A DNA stretch of 64,000 bases from Paenibacillus sp. 1011MAR3C5 (GCF_003591485.1 NZ_QZCF01000003.1:248001-312000); one strand, 5' to 3'; shown: positions 26,265 through 35,319, counted from the stretch's first letter. Made by a program: numbers and translations. The notes: generated from the sequence alone by a model not told the origin.

Positions 26265-27641
26265 TTACAAATAGGGGAGTGTAACGATGAAGCGGGTTCC
26301 TTCGCCTGGTTCGCTGGCAGCTTCAATGGTGCCGCCGTGAAGTTCAACGATTTTGCGGCAGATGGAGAGACCAAGACCGCTTCCAGTTTGCGTACGGCCT
26401 CTTGCCTGGTCGACCTTATAGAATCGGTCGAAAATATAGGGAAGCTTATCAGCGGATATGCCGACGCCAGTGTCGGAGATGGTGACGACAATATGCCGGT
26501 CAATGCTGATCGCAATGGATATGCGGTCTCCGGTCCCGGTGAACTTGATACTGTTGGCAATCAAATTCATCCATACATGATAAAGCAGCCCCTCGTCGGC
26601 AGTAATCATCACTTCAGGGAGCTCGGGAACCAGTTCCAGCCCCTTCTTCGACCATTGCCACTCCGTAACAATGAGCACTTGCCGAATTTGTTCGTCGAGA
26701 CGGAAGGGTTCTCTTCGAGTGAGCGTTGTTTCTTTATCAAGTGCCGCAAGCGTAAGAAGCTGCTTGCTGAGCGAGGACAAGCGCCGCGACTCTTCATGAA
26801 TGATTGTTAGATATTGGCGTTCCTCTTCTTCTGTAGTCTTGTTATCCAGTATCGCTTGGGTAAAGCCTTGAATGGATGTGACGGGAGTCTGAAATTCATG
26901 TGAGACATTCGCGACAAACTCGGTTCTCATGTCATCAAGCTTCTCCAGGCTTTGAGCCATATGCGAGAAATCTCTCGCCAGATCGCCAATCTCGTCCCGG
27001 CGCTTCACATCCAGTCCGATCTTATAGTTGCCGCCGACGATTTTGCGAGTAGCGGCTTTTAATGCTTTCAGAGGTTCGACGATTGTACGGGTCAGAATGA
27101 TGATAAGGGCTAAAATAAGGATAAAAGCATGGCCCAGAAGTATGGCGAGAAGAATGCGGATTTCACCAAGCTGATTTTGCAGATCGGGACGCAAGAACAT
27201 CGCATAGATCTCTTCGCCGGACTTTAGCGGGAGACCAACCGTATTGCGGATGCTGTTTTCGAAGTAGCCCATGATTTCCAGAAATCGCCGCTCTTCATGC
27301 TTCCCAAGGTAAGGTGTGCCTGCTAGAACGTCTTCCGCAATGCTTGGATCAAATTGGGAATGCTTGAAAGGGGAGCCATAGACCTGTCCATTCCCGCTTT
27401 TATCGACCAGGTAAATTTGGTATCCCATCGATCCTATGCGCTGCATGAAGGTCCCGATATCTTGATCCGATGACCCTTCGTACAGATGCCGAACCTGCTC
27501 GGCGACAGGCAGCACTTTATCCTGAGTGTACGTTTTCATTCGGTTGTTATAGTAGGCGTTCGCTATGAATAACGCCAAGATAGAGCTAATAAGCGTGATA
27601 AGAATAAAGATCGCGACGATGCGAATATATAAGGTCTTCAT
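26265..27641 (-). CDS. Sensor histidine kinase (HAMP-HisKA-HATPase)
   Basis: A 458-residue membrane kinase. Helix 1 is at residues 7-29, an extracytoplasmic sensor domain follows to about 165, helix 2 is near 166-190, then HAMP. The phosphoacceptor is His248 in NVSHEFQTPVTSI. The ATPase domain shows NLIANSIKFT (N-box), DTGVGIS (G1) and GSGLGLSI (G2). The start overlaps the response-regulator stop by 4 bp (ATGA). With the regulator and the MMPL transporter downstream it forms a detoxification or envelope-stress operon of the common kind. The signal is unknown. Confidence 0.93.
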   Translation of the reverse strand: MKTLYIRIVAIFILITLISSILALFIANAYYNNRMKTYTQDKVLPVAEQVRHLYEGSSDQDIGTFMQRIGSMGYQIYLVDKSGNGQVYGSPFKHSQFDPSIAEDVLAGTPYLGKHEERRFLEIMGYFENSIRNTVGLPLKSGEEIYAMFLRPDLQNQLGEIRILLAILLGHAFILILALIIILTRTIVEPLKALKAATRKIVGGNYKIGLDVKRRDEIGDLARDFSHMAQSLEKLDDMRTEFVANVSHEFQTPVTSIQGFTQAILDNKTTEEEERQYLTIIHEESRRLSSLSKQLLTLAALDKETTLTRREPFRLDEQIRQVLIVTEWQWSKKGLELVPELPEVMITADEGLLYHVWMNLIANSIKFTGTGDRISIAISIDRHIVVTISDTGVGISADKLPYIFDRFYKVDQARGRTQTGSGLGLSICRKIVELHGGTIEAASEPGEGTRFIVTLPYL

Positions 27642-28318
27642 CTGGATAGCACCTCCAGCTTGTAGCCAATGCCCCTTACAGTCGTGATGACAAAATCGTC
27701 GCTTATGTCTGTGAACCGTTCGCGCAGCCGCTTAATATGGACATCGATCGTACGGCTGTCGCCGCTATAATCCTCGCCCCATACTTGCCGCAACAACTGC
27801 TCGCGAGTAAACAGCTGTCCAGGATGCGCGGCTAGCTGGGCCAGCAGCTCGAACTCCTTAAGCGGCAATTGCATCTGCTGGCCTTGAACCGTAATTTCGT
27901 AGCTTCTGCGGTCGATGATGGTGTGACGCAGTGTAATGACATCGGAAGACACCATTTGATAGCGGCGCAACAATGCCTTTACGCGGTAGAGCAGCTCCTC
28001 CGGCTCGAAGGGCTTCACGATATAATCATCTGTTCCAGAGAGAAAGCCTTTTGCTTTATCCCGCTGCTCGCCCTTGGCTGTAAGGAGAATAACCGGGATA
28101 TCATAGTAGCGGCGAATTTCCTCGCATAGCTCCAGACCGTTCTTAAGCGGCATCATAACGTCCACGATCGCCAGATGGACCGGGGTATGCTCCAGCAGGC
28201 TGGCTGCGGCGGAACCATCTTCCGCTTCGAATACCGCATAACCCTCCTTGCGCAGATAAAACCCCAGCAACTCGCGGATATGCGGATCGTCGTCTGCCGT
28301 CAGGATATGTACTTTCAT
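27638..28318 (-). CDS. OmpR/PhoB family response regulator
   Basis: A 226-residue regulator. The receiver domain has the acidic pocket DDD at residues 9-11, phosphoacceptor Asp53 in AIVDVMMPLKNG, Thr in LLTAKG and the Lys of YIVKPFEPEELL. The winged-helix domain ends with the OmpR pattern SRTIDVHIKRLRERF and VRGIGYKLE. The ATG at 28318 follows AGGAGG by 7 bp. It heads an operon with its cognate kinase, an MMPL transporter and a small membrane protein. Direct repeats with 11-bp period in the divergent promoter region (28364-28381) are a likely binding site. Confidence 0.94.
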   Translation of the reverse strand: MKVHILTADDDPHIRELLGFYLRKEGYAVFEAEDGSAAASLLEHTPVHLAIVDVMMPLKNGLELCEEIRRYYDIPVILLTAKGEQRDKAKGFLSGTDDYIVKPFEPEELLYRVKALLRRYQMVSSDVITLRHTIIDRRSYEITVQGQQMQLPLKEFELLAQLAAHPGQLFTREQLLRQVWGEDYSGDSRTIDVHIKRLRERFTDISDDFVITTVRGIGYKLEVLSR

Positions 28319-28363
28319 GGTGAAGCCTCCTGTCATTCCCTATTTATTTCTCTACTGAAATAC

Positions 28364-28381
28364 GTTAATATAGTGTTAACA
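28364..28381 (+). promoter_or_regulatory. Direct-repeat operator between the two-component operon and the LTA-synthase-like gene
   Basis: TTAATA (28365-28370), 5 bp, TTAACA (28376-28381) give an 11-bp period, as bound by tandem OmpR/PhoB-type dimers and close to the Bacillus PhoP box (TTAACA repeats). It lies 46 bp before the response-regulator start and 72 bp before the divergent gene. Confidence 0.5.
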
Positions 28382-28396
28382 TTTATGATACGTGAG

Positions 28397-28424
28397 ACCG
28401 TCAATTGGGACGGTTTTTCTTTTT
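28397..28424 (+). terminator. Terminator-like hairpin in the leader of the LTA-synthase-like gene
   Basis: ACCGTC-AATTGG-GACGGT is followed by TTTTCTTTTT, 29 bp before the start codon. Any promoter read from the divergent region would pass through it, so it may attenuate expression. The stem is only 6 bp. Confidence 0.5.
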
Positions 28425-28452
28425 GGAAAGGGAGCATGAAGGAGTGAGAACA

Positions 28453-30330
28453 ATGAATTCGATATTAAACGTTTACCGCAAAGCACCATTCTGGACAACC
28501 TTTATTCTTATTATGTTGAAAATGGCTTTGTTTCGTCAATTTACGTTTGACGGTGTACAGATAGACAGACTGCTGTCCGACGGGGCAGCGGTGCTGGTGC
28601 TGCTGTGTGTCCTGGAATTGATTACGACTTCTAGATGGAAGACGGCAGTCATGGGCGTCGGCAACGCTGTCATCTCGCTGCTGCTCTTTGCATGCTCGGT
28701 CTATTATTCATTCTTCGGCAGTATCCCGACTTATACGGCCTTGCATGGACTTGGTCAGGTTGGACAAGTTAAGGAGAGCGTCGAATCGGCGATTGAGCTG
28801 AAGTTTTATGTGCTGTTCCTGGACTTGGCGATTCTGCTCGTCTTGTATGTGCTGTCTCTTCGAAGCAAGGGAGATAAGACGGCAAGCCGCCCGGCAGCTA
28901 AGCCGATTTATGTAGGTGCAGCGCTTATCATTGCGATCGGCGCATCGTTCTTCTATATTCGCTCGGATCTGGATATATCCAATGAGCTGGTTCAGGCGGA
29001 GCGCCTTGGCGTATTGAATTATCAGATTGCAACGGCTGTGAAGGAGAATAAAGAAAACACCGCGATCAAAAACGGATCGACCGATGAGACGAAACAAGCG
29101 CTGGAGCAATTGGAGGAGAACTTCTATGGCGGCGGCTCAGTCGAAGCTGGGACTCCGAATTTCTATGGTGTAGCGAAGGGTAAAAACGTTATTGTCATTC
29201 AGCTCGAGTCGTTCCAGAATTTGATGATCGGCCTGAAAGTGAATGGACAAGAAGTTACACCTGTACTCAATGATCTGATTGCGAACGGAAGCTTCTATTT
29301 CCCTAAAACATTCCAGCAGATCGGACAAGGCAATACTTCCGATGCCGAGTTTATTTCCAATACCGGCGTATATCCGACCGGAACGATTGCGATGTCCAAA
29401 GGGTATGGCGACAGGAAAATTCCAAGCTTGCCGCGGTTGCTGGCCGAGCAGAATTACACTACAAATACGTTCCATGTCAATGACGTAACGTTTTGGGACC
29501 GCAATAAGCTATATCCTGCCCTTGGGTTTGACAAATATTACGACAGGCCATTCTTCAAGGACGATAAATTTAACGGCTTCGGCGCTTCTGATGGCGAGAT
29601 GTATCGTGTTGGTCTGGAGCGGGTGACGGAGCTTCATGATGAAGGTAAGCCGTTCTATGCGCAATTCGTGACGACGTCCAGCCATCACCCGTTCTGGGTG
29701 AAATCGGAGTTTCTGAACATTAAGCTGCCGCCAGAATTAAGCGGTACACAGATGGGCCATTATGTGACGGCGATCAACTACACGGATAAAGCGCTTGGCG
29801 ATTTTATTGAGAACTTGAAGGAAAAAGGCATATGGGAAGATACGATTCTCGTTGCATACGGCGATCACTTCGGCCTGCAGACCAAGGAGAATGATCCGGC
29901 CTGGGTAGAGGAAGTTCTGGGTGTGAATTATCATGACCAGGTTAGCCGTTTCAACATTCCTTTCCTTGTGCATGTTCCGGGCGTGGAAGGCAAGACGATG
30001 GAGAATGTGGCAGGACAGGTTGACATGATGCCGACGATTGTGAACCTGCTGGGCATTTCCTTGAAGGAGGAAGGCCATACCGTCTTCGGCCAGGACTTGC
30101 TGAATGCGAAGAAAAATGTGATAGGCATGAGATACTATATGCCAACCGGCACGTTCTTCAACGATGAAATTATGTTTGTACCGGGAAAAGGCTTTGAGGA
30201 CGGTACAGCCATTGACCTGAAGACGCTTGAGCCGGTCAAGGACTTCAGCAAATACCGCTCGGACTACGATTATGTGCTTGAGCTGATGAAGCTCTCGGAT
30301 GAATATATGAAGCTGCTGCCTCAACGTTAG
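28453..30330 (+). CDS. LTA synthase family protein (sulfatase-type phosphoglycerol transferase)
   Basis: A 625-residue membrane protein. Five hydrophobic helices fill residues 10-200 and an extracellular sulfatase-fold domain follows. The expected catalytic features are present: Glu in VIQLESFQN, nucleophile Thr295 in GNTSDAEF, and metal ligands in YGDHFG and the HH of SSHHPFW. Such enzymes polymerise or prime glycerol-phosphate chains of lipoteichoic acid from phosphatidylglycerol. The length matches LtaS/YfnI/YqgS. I chose the ATG at 28453 with AAGGAG 8 bp upstream. It is divergent from the MMPL two-component operon and ends at a strong terminator, so it is monocistronic. Confidence 0.93.
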   Translation: MNSILNVYRKAPFWTTFILIMLKMALFRQFTFDGVQIDRLLSDGAAVLVLLCVLELITTSRWKTAVMGVGNAVISLLLFACSVYYSFFGSIPTYTALHGLGQVGQVKESVESAIELKFYVLFLDLAILLVLYVLSLRSKGDKTASRPAAKPIYVGAALIIAIGASFFYIRSDLDISNELVQAERLGVLNYQIATAVKENKENTAIKNGSTDETKQALEQLEENFYGGGSVEAGTPNFYGVAKGKNVIVIQLESFQNLMIGLKVNGQEVTPVLNDLIANGSFYFPKTFQQIGQGNTSDAEFISNTGVYPTGTIAMSKGYGDRKIPSLPRLLAEQNYTTNTFHVNDVTFWDRNKLYPALGFDKYYDRPFFKDDKFNGFGASDGEMYRVGLERVTELHDEGKPFYAQFVTTSSHHPFWVKSEFLNIKLPPELSGTQMGHYVTAINYTDKALGDFIENLKEKGIWEDTILVAYGDHFGLQTKENDPAWVEEVLGVNYHDQVSRFNIPFLVHVPGVEGKTMENVAGQVDMMPTIVNLLGISLKEEGHTVFGQDLLNAKKNVIGMRYYMPTGTFFNDEIMFVPGKGFEDGTAIDLKTLEPVKDFSKYRSDYDYVLELMKLSDEYMKLLPQR

Positions 30331-30351
30331 CACAGCTCGAATGAATCCAGG

Positions 30352-30378
30352 CACCCTCCGGTTACGGAGGGTGTTTTT
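30352..30378 (+). terminator. Terminator of the LTA-synthase-like gene
   Basis: CACCCTCCG-GTTA-CGGAGGGTG followed by five T. Confidence 0.92.
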
Positions 30379-30538
30379 GGTTATTGTCTTTCATATCGGT
30401 GCGTGATAGAGTATATAAATTGATTTACGAACGGTCGTTAAGCAAATAGGGGGAAACAGTCTGCTAACCAGCAGCATCATGCTCATGCATGAAGCCATTA
30501 AGCAATATGCAATATTTCAGTCATAAAGGGGAATAGAG

Positions 30539-31900
30539 ATGTATCATGCAGAGACTTGGGGAGAAAAAACAAAGCTCCTATTAAAAATATTATGGCCGAT
30601 TATGGTGACTCAGCTTGGACTGTATGCCATGAACCTGTCCGATACGATCATGTCGGGATGGGTCAGTACGGAGGATCTGGCCGGCGTAGCGATTGGGTCC
30701 AGCCTGTGGATGCCTATTATAACGGGAATTAACGGCATCCTGCTGGCGGTAACGCCGATTGTGTCTCAGATGGTCGGCAGCGGCAAGCAGAATGGCATTG
30801 CCAGGTTTATTAGCCAAGCCCTGTATGTCTCGTTCATGGTGGCCTTGGTTGTTGCTATAGCGGGCTGCTTCCTGTTCAAGCCGGTCATTGGCCTGATGGG
30901 TATGGAGGATAAGGTGGCCCATATTTCATTTTATTATTTGGTTGCGCTGCTGTTCGGCATTGTGCCGCTCTTTGCTTCCAATGTGCTGCGGTACTTTTTT
31001 GATGCGCAGGGGTTTACACGGATATCCATGTTTATCACGCTTATTGCAGTGCCGTTCAATATCCTGCTTAATTATATGTTCATCTTCGGAAAGCTCGGCG
31101 TGCCTGCATTCGGCGGTATTGGCGCGGGGTATGCAACGGCGATCACGTATTGGCTGATTTTGCTCATTAGCATCATGATGACGTTCAAAGTGCCGGCTGT
31201 ACGTTCTTATCGTCTGTTTATTGAATGGGCTGCGCCTTCTTGGAAAGCGTGGAAGGAGATTTTTACAATCGGCATACCGATAGGACTCAGCATCTTTTTC
31301 GAAGTCAGCATTTTCTCTGTCGTGACGCTGCTGATGGGGCTGCTCTTCGATACGGGAACGATTGCATCGCATCAGATTGCGCTAAGCTTCTCGTCGCTCG
31401 TCTTTATGGTGCCGCTCAGCATTTCCATGGCGCTTACGATTGTGGTCGGTTACTCCGTGGGTAGCGGGAAGATGAAGGCTGCACGGCAGTACAGTCTGCT
31501 CGGTGTAGGCGGTGGGGTAGGGTTGATGGGCTTGGCTGCCATTGCGCTGTTTTTCCTTCGCGAGCCGATCGCTTACTTGTACACGCAGGATTCGGATGTA
31601 GCGGTGCTGGCTGCCCAGTTTCTGATTTTCGCCATCTTTTATCAAATCTCGGATGCGGCTCAAGCCTCGCTGCTTGGCGTGCTCCGCGGCTATAAGGATG
31701 TGCAGATGCCATTCTTGATCGCCTTTATCTCCTATTGGGTTGTCGGCTTGCCTTCGGGCTATCTGCTGTCTGCTTACACAGACATGGGGGCCTACGGCTT
31801 CTGGGTAGGCATTATATTCGGCCTGACGTTCGCTGCGGTTGGATTCATGCTGCGGCTTATGCGCATCCAGAAGAGTCTTCAACAGGCAACTAGTAGCTAA
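30539..31900 (+). CDS. MATE family efflux transporter
   Basis: A 453-residue protein with twelve predicted helices arranged as two six-helix bundles. It begins with the family pattern KILWPIMVTQLGLYAMNLSD and has the second-half counterpart ALSFSSLVFMVPLSISMALT. MATE proteins of the NorM type export cationic drugs in exchange for Na+ or H+. An AAGGGGAAT ribosome binding site precedes ATG 30539. The upstream 160 bp contain AACGGTCGTT (30430-30439), which loosely resembles a TetR-type site, but no regulator is adjacent. An aldehyde dehydrogenase gene follows after 88 bp and may be co-transcribed. Confidence 0.93.
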   Translation: MYHAETWGEKTKLLLKILWPIMVTQLGLYAMNLSDTIMSGWVSTEDLAGVAIGSSLWMPIITGINGILLAVTPIVSQMVGSGKQNGIARFISQALYVSFMVALVVAIAGCFLFKPVIGLMGMEDKVAHISFYYLVALLFGIVPLFASNVLRYFFDAQGFTRISMFITLIAVPFNILLNYMFIFGKLGVPAFGGIGAGYATAITYWLILLISIMMTFKVPAVRSYRLFIEWAAPSWKAWKEIFTIGIPIGLSIFFEVSIFSVVTLLMGLLFDTGTIASHQIALSFSSLVFMVPLSISMALTIVVGYSVGSGKMKAARQYSLLGVGGGVGLMGLAAIALFFLREPIAYLYTQDSDVAVLAAQFLIFAIFYQISDAAQASLLGVLRGYKDVQMPFLIAFISYWVVGLPSGYLLSAYTDMGAYGFWVGIIFGLTFAAVGFMLRLMRIQKSLQQATSS

Positions 31901-31988
31901 GCAGGGAAGGAATTGCAGCGCTTGGCGGAGAATGCAACTAAGTAGTGAAGGATCGCATGCGACGGATGTAGATGAGGGGGCGGAGCAT

Positions 31989-33389
31989 ATGGCGGCTAAT
32001 CTTGGCGTAACGGAGATGCTGGAGGAGCATAAACAATTCTTTCGATCAGGCATGACTGCGGATGCGGCTTTTCGAATGGAGCAGCTGAATAAGCTGAAAT
32101 CTGCAATTGTTCTTTATGAGCGAGACCTGCTGGACGCGTTGTACAAGGATTTGCGCAAGAGCGAGACGGAAGCTTACGGTTCCGAGATTGGGCTTGTACT
32201 CGGCAGCATTTCTTATATGATCAAGAATCTGTGCAAATGGATGAAGCCGAAGAGGGTAAGGGCTCCGCTTCATTTATTCGGCACGAAGAGCCGAATTATT
32301 CCAGAGCCGTATGGTACGGTGCTGATCATCGGTCCCTTCAATTATCCGGTTCAGCTCGTCCTGGAGCCGCTGCTTGGCGCTATAGCTGCTGGCAATTGTG
32401 CGGTCATCAAGCCCTCCGAAAGCTCGCCTCATGTATCAGCCGTTATAGCGCGAATGATTGAAGACACCTTCGACAAGTCTTATATTCGGGTTGTAGAAGG
32501 AGATAAGGATATAACGTCGGCGCTGATCCATGCGCCATTTGACTATATTTTCTTCACAGGCAGTGGTGCTGTCGGAAAGATTGTGATGGAAGCAGCCGCT
32601 CGCAATCTGGTGCCGGTCACGCTGGAGCTCGGGGGCAAAAGCCCGGCTATTATCGACCGGACTGCGAACCTGGAGCTGGCAGCCAAGCGGATCGCATGGG
32701 GCAAGTGGATGAATGCGGGCCAGACCTGTATCGCGCCGGACTATTTGATCGTCCATGAATCGGTGAAGGAGCCTTTTGCTCGTAAGCTGCAGGAGATTAT
32801 CCGCTCCTTTTATGGAGACAATCCACAAGCAAGCGCCGACTATGGCCGAATCATCAATGAGCGGCAGTTCGACCGGCTTGCATCCATTCTGCAGCATGAC
32901 CAGAGTCGTATCGCTCATGGCGGACGAATTGACCGGGATGATCTATACATCGAGCCGACCTTGCTTGATGTGGGGAACGCGGAGGACAGCAGGATTGAGG
33001 CTGCTTCGATGGAGGATGAATTGTTTGGCCCGCTGCTGCCGATGCTCACTTATTCTGACCTCGAAGATGCGATCTCTCAGGTGCGGAACAGGCCCAAGCC
33101 GCTAGCGCTATATGTGTTCTCGGAGGATCGCGGCGTGCAGGACCGCGTGATGGGCACGCTCTCCTTCGGGGGCGGCTGCGTGAACGATACGCTTTCACAT
33201 ATCATTAACCACCACCTTCCCTTCGGCGGAGTTGGCCATAGCGGCATCGGCGGTTATCACGGCAAGCATAGCTTTGACTTGTTCTCGCATCACAAAAGCG
33301 TGCTGAAGCGCAGCACCAGGTTCGAGCCGGGCATTCTGTTCCCGCCATACGAAGGCAAGCTGAAGCTGTTCCGCAAGGTGCTGAAGTAG
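31989..33389 (+). CDS. Aldehyde dehydrogenase, class-3-like (YwdH/AldX type)
   Basis: A 466-residue NAD(P)-dependent enzyme without a targeting signal. Seen: IGPFNYPVQLVLEPL (cofactor-side loop), FTGSGAVGKIV, catalytic Glu in TLELGGKSPAI, catalytic Cys247 in NAGQTCIAPDY and HLPFGGVGHSGIG near the C-terminus. The 'FNYP' loop and short C-terminus fit the fatty/aromatic aldehyde subgroup related to Bacillus YwdH. I chose the ATG at 31989, 8 bp behind GAGGGGGCGG; an open extension upstream runs into the MATE gene. It probably detoxifies aldehydes. Confidence 0.92.
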   Translation: MAANLGVTEMLEEHKQFFRSGMTADAAFRMEQLNKLKSAIVLYERDLLDALYKDLRKSETEAYGSEIGLVLGSISYMIKNLCKWMKPKRVRAPLHLFGTKSRIIPEPYGTVLIIGPFNYPVQLVLEPLLGAIAAGNCAVIKPSESSPHVSAVIARMIEDTFDKSYIRVVEGDKDITSALIHAPFDYIFFTGSGAVGKIVMEAAARNLVPVTLELGGKSPAIIDRTANLELAAKRIAWGKWMNAGQTCIAPDYLIVHESVKEPFARKLQEIIRSFYGDNPQASADYGRIINERQFDRLASILQHDQSRIAHGGRIDRDDLYIEPTLLDVGNAEDSRIEAASMEDELFGPLLPMLTYSDLEDAISQVRNRPKPLALYVFSEDRGVQDRVMGTLSFGGGCVNDTLSHIINHHLPFGGVGHSGIGGYHGKHSFDLFSHHKSVLKRSTRFEPGILFPPYEGKLKLFRKVLK

Positions 33390-33688
33390 CTCCATTTTGG
33401 GCAATAGGTGTTAATATGGATGAAGTTTTTTCGATATTTTGGGTTTGGCATGGTGTAGGGACATTAGAGTTGTTAGGATACGGATAGAACGACTGCATAG
33501 GCGTGGCATTAATAACAATTTGTCATTGTAGTACATTTTCGCTATTAGGATCAAAATCGGTTTCAGTGAGCAGATGGCTACTAGTATAGAAATGTCTTTG
33601 CATTTGTTACGATCGAGTATAGGGATTTTCAACTCATGTTCTTATATTTTAAAATCCGCGTACTTATATTTTGGTTCTAAGGAATGCA
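33390..33688. other. AT-rich intergenic region, no gene recognised
   Basis: About 300 bp after the aldehyde dehydrogenase gene. It is clearly more AT-rich than its surroundings, with no terminator directly after the stop and no convincing ORF on either strand. It may be the boundary of an acquired segment with the next gene. Confidence 0.5.
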
Positions 33689-33717
33689 TTGTAAAATAGG
33701 CTACACTGGACTAAACT
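33689..33717 (+). promoter_or_regulatory. Candidate promoter before the attenuator
   Basis: TTGTAA (33689-33694), 17 bp, TAAACT (33712-33717); 4 of 6 at each box. The predicted transcript would pass the hairpin at 33767-33803. Confidence 0.4.
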
Positions 33718-33766
33718 GTAATCATCAAAGTGTGTTATATGAAGCAAATATGTGCGTGAGGAACAC

Positions 33767-33803
33767 GCCGCTTACCTCCTTGATGGAGGTAGGCGGCTTT
33801 TTT
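33767..33803 (+). terminator. Strong terminator just before an SD sequence (possible attenuator)
   Basis: GCCGCTTACCTCC-TTGAT-GGAGGTAGGCGGC with one mismatch, followed by six T. It ends 11 bp before the SD of the next gene and about 380 bp after the previous stop, so it can act on transcripts heading into the next gene. The loop-side arm itself contains GGAGGTAG. Confidence 0.75.
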
Positions 33804-33828
33804 ATTGAAATTAAGAGGAGGCGGTACG

Positions 33829-34488
33829 ATGTTCGAAAAGGAGTTTCGGAATTTTGTTGAAGCACAGAAGCGCGATGCAACCGGGAGGCGATTAGAGATG
33901 CTAGAGAAGGAAATGATTGGCGAAGAGAAGATGTTTAAGGAGGTGCTTTGGCCAGTCTTTGGTTCGTTTAAAGGCTTTATTATGCAGTATGAGCTTGTAA
34001 CTTTTACGGGTGTGACGATGTATGTGGATGCTTACTATGAGCCGAATCGTATTGCGTTTGAAAGCGAGGGCTTTGTGGCACATGCGGAGAACATCACGCG
34101 CGATCGCTTTGATTTTGAACGCAATCGGGTAAGGTCAATGGCTTCTAAAGGCATTACGTATTATCCATATACATGGGATGAAATGAACAAAAAGCCGGAA
34201 GTCTGCAGGAGTGCGCTTTATGAGTTTCTGGGCAAGAACAGAAATGCAGCTAACGGAGGGCTTACACTTTATGAACGCGAGGTTGTTCGGAATGCGCTTC
34301 TACTTGAACGAACGGTTCGAGTTGCGGATGTGTGCGAGTGGTTAGGAAGAAGCGCTGACGTGAGTAGAGGCGTTCTGAAATCTATGACGGAGAAAAGCTT
34401 GCTGAAACCAATGAGAAATGACCGTATTCGGCATCACGAGTACCAACTGGATGAACGTGCAATTAAGCTGGTACGGAATCAGATTTGA
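33829..34488 (+). CDS. Hypothetical protein, putative endonuclease-like core plus winged helix
   Basis: A 219-residue protein without a recognised name. Residues 45-125 contain TMYVDAYYEPNRIAFESEG, an H, then RDRFDFERNRVRSMASKG and YYPYTWDEM. The order D...E-x-x-G...H...RD/R...G...Y-P-x-x-W resembles DUF559/Vsr-type nuclease-fold proteins, and that assignment is tentative. Residues 145-215 look like a winged helix (LTLYEREVVRNALLLERTV, then VADVCEWLG). AGAGGAGG precedes the ATG at 33829. AT-rich flanks suggest acquisition. No partner genes are present. The stop is followed after 31 bp by repeat array B. Confidence 0.6.
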   Translation: MFEKEFRNFVEAQKRDATGRRLEMLEKEMIGEEKMFKEVLWPVFGSFKGFIMQYELVTFTGVTMYVDAYYEPNRIAFESEGFVAHAENITRDRFDFERNRVRSMASKGITYYPYTWDEMNKKPEVCRSALYEFLGKNRNAANGGLTLYEREVVRNALLLERTVRVADVCEWLGRSADVSRGVLKSMTEKSLLKPMRNDRIRHHEYQLDERAIKLVRNQI

Positions 34489-34519
34489 TAGCAAGCGGTG
34501 CAGTTGCATGCAGCAAGTT

Positions 34520-34903
34520 ATGCAAGCAGAGAAAATCGGCTTAGAGCGTGCGAAAGACCTGCCTGAGCAGCTGCAAGCAGAGAAACACGGCTTAGAGCGT
34601 GCGAAAGTCCTGCCTGAGCAGCTGCAAGCAGAGAAACACGGCTTAGAGCGCCAGAAAGACCCGCCCGAGCAGCTGCAAGCAGAGAAACTCGGCTTAGAGC
34701 GTGCGAAAGACCTGCCTGAGCAGTTGCAAGCAGAGAAACACGGCTTAGAGCGTGCGAAAGTCCTGCCTGAGCAACTGCAAGCAGGGAAACTCGGCTTAGA
34801 GCGTGCGAAAGACCTGCCTGAGCAGTTGCAAGCAGAGAAACACGGCTTAGAGCGTGCGAAAGTCCTGCCTGAGCAACTGCAAGCAGGGAAACTCGGCTTA
34901 GAG
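34520..34903 (+). repeat. 51-bp tandem repeat array B (7 units plus partial 8th)
   Basis: Seven units of 51 bp and a 27-bp core of an eighth. The core (CTGCAAGCAGAGAAAC, ACGG or TCGG, CTTAGAG) is the same as in array A at 1983-2570, but the 24-bp spacers are different: CGTGCGAAAGACCTGCCTGA with GCAG, or variants. Units 4-5, 6-7 and the partial 8th show a 102-bp higher-order period, a sign of unequal exchange of dimers. The frame reading LQAEKHGLERAKVLPEQ is open but has no ribosome binding site and overlaps the end of the upstream gene in another frame. Confidence 0.95.
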
Positions 34904-35088
34904 CGTGCAGTCGCGGTGCGGCGACCGCTGCATGTATGTGCCGTTTGGCGAGAATTGGTTCGATTATTTGAAGAGAAAGCCTGCAGAAAGGCCGGCCAAT
35001 CTATGGTTTTTGCTCCGAAATTGGCGCAGGAAATCATAAACAGTGCGCCGGAGATTCAAAATTATGATACTATTCAACGATAGGATGG

Positions 35089-35125
35089 ACCGCAATCCGT
35101 TTCGGATTTTGCGGTTTTTTATTTT
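35089..35125 (+). terminator. Terminator after repeat array B
   Basis: ACCGCAATCCG-TTT-CGGATTTTGCGGT with a small bulge, followed by T6-A-T7. It lies 600 bp after the last gene stop, so transcription of the array is expected to end here. Confidence 0.85.
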
Positions 35126-35319
35126 TTTATAGCTGTATATGTCAAAAAACGGCCCCTGGCTTGATAACCTGGGAAGAACTTATACTTTTCTGGGTCTACC
35201 CAACCATGTTTTATATATTATCGTTGTAAAGTATCATTTTTTGTTGATCAGGCAAATAGTATCCCTCCGAAGCTGTCCGTTACAATAAAACTATCAACTA
35301 TGCAGCAAGGAGGATACAA

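Noticed and set aside
30430-30439. TetR-type operator before the MATE gene
   Set aside because: AACGGTCGTT is only partly palindromic and no TetR gene is nearby.
34418-35083. Protein of 221 residues through array B
   Set aside because: It overlaps the end of the upstream gene in another frame, lacks an SD sequence and is composed mainly of repeats.
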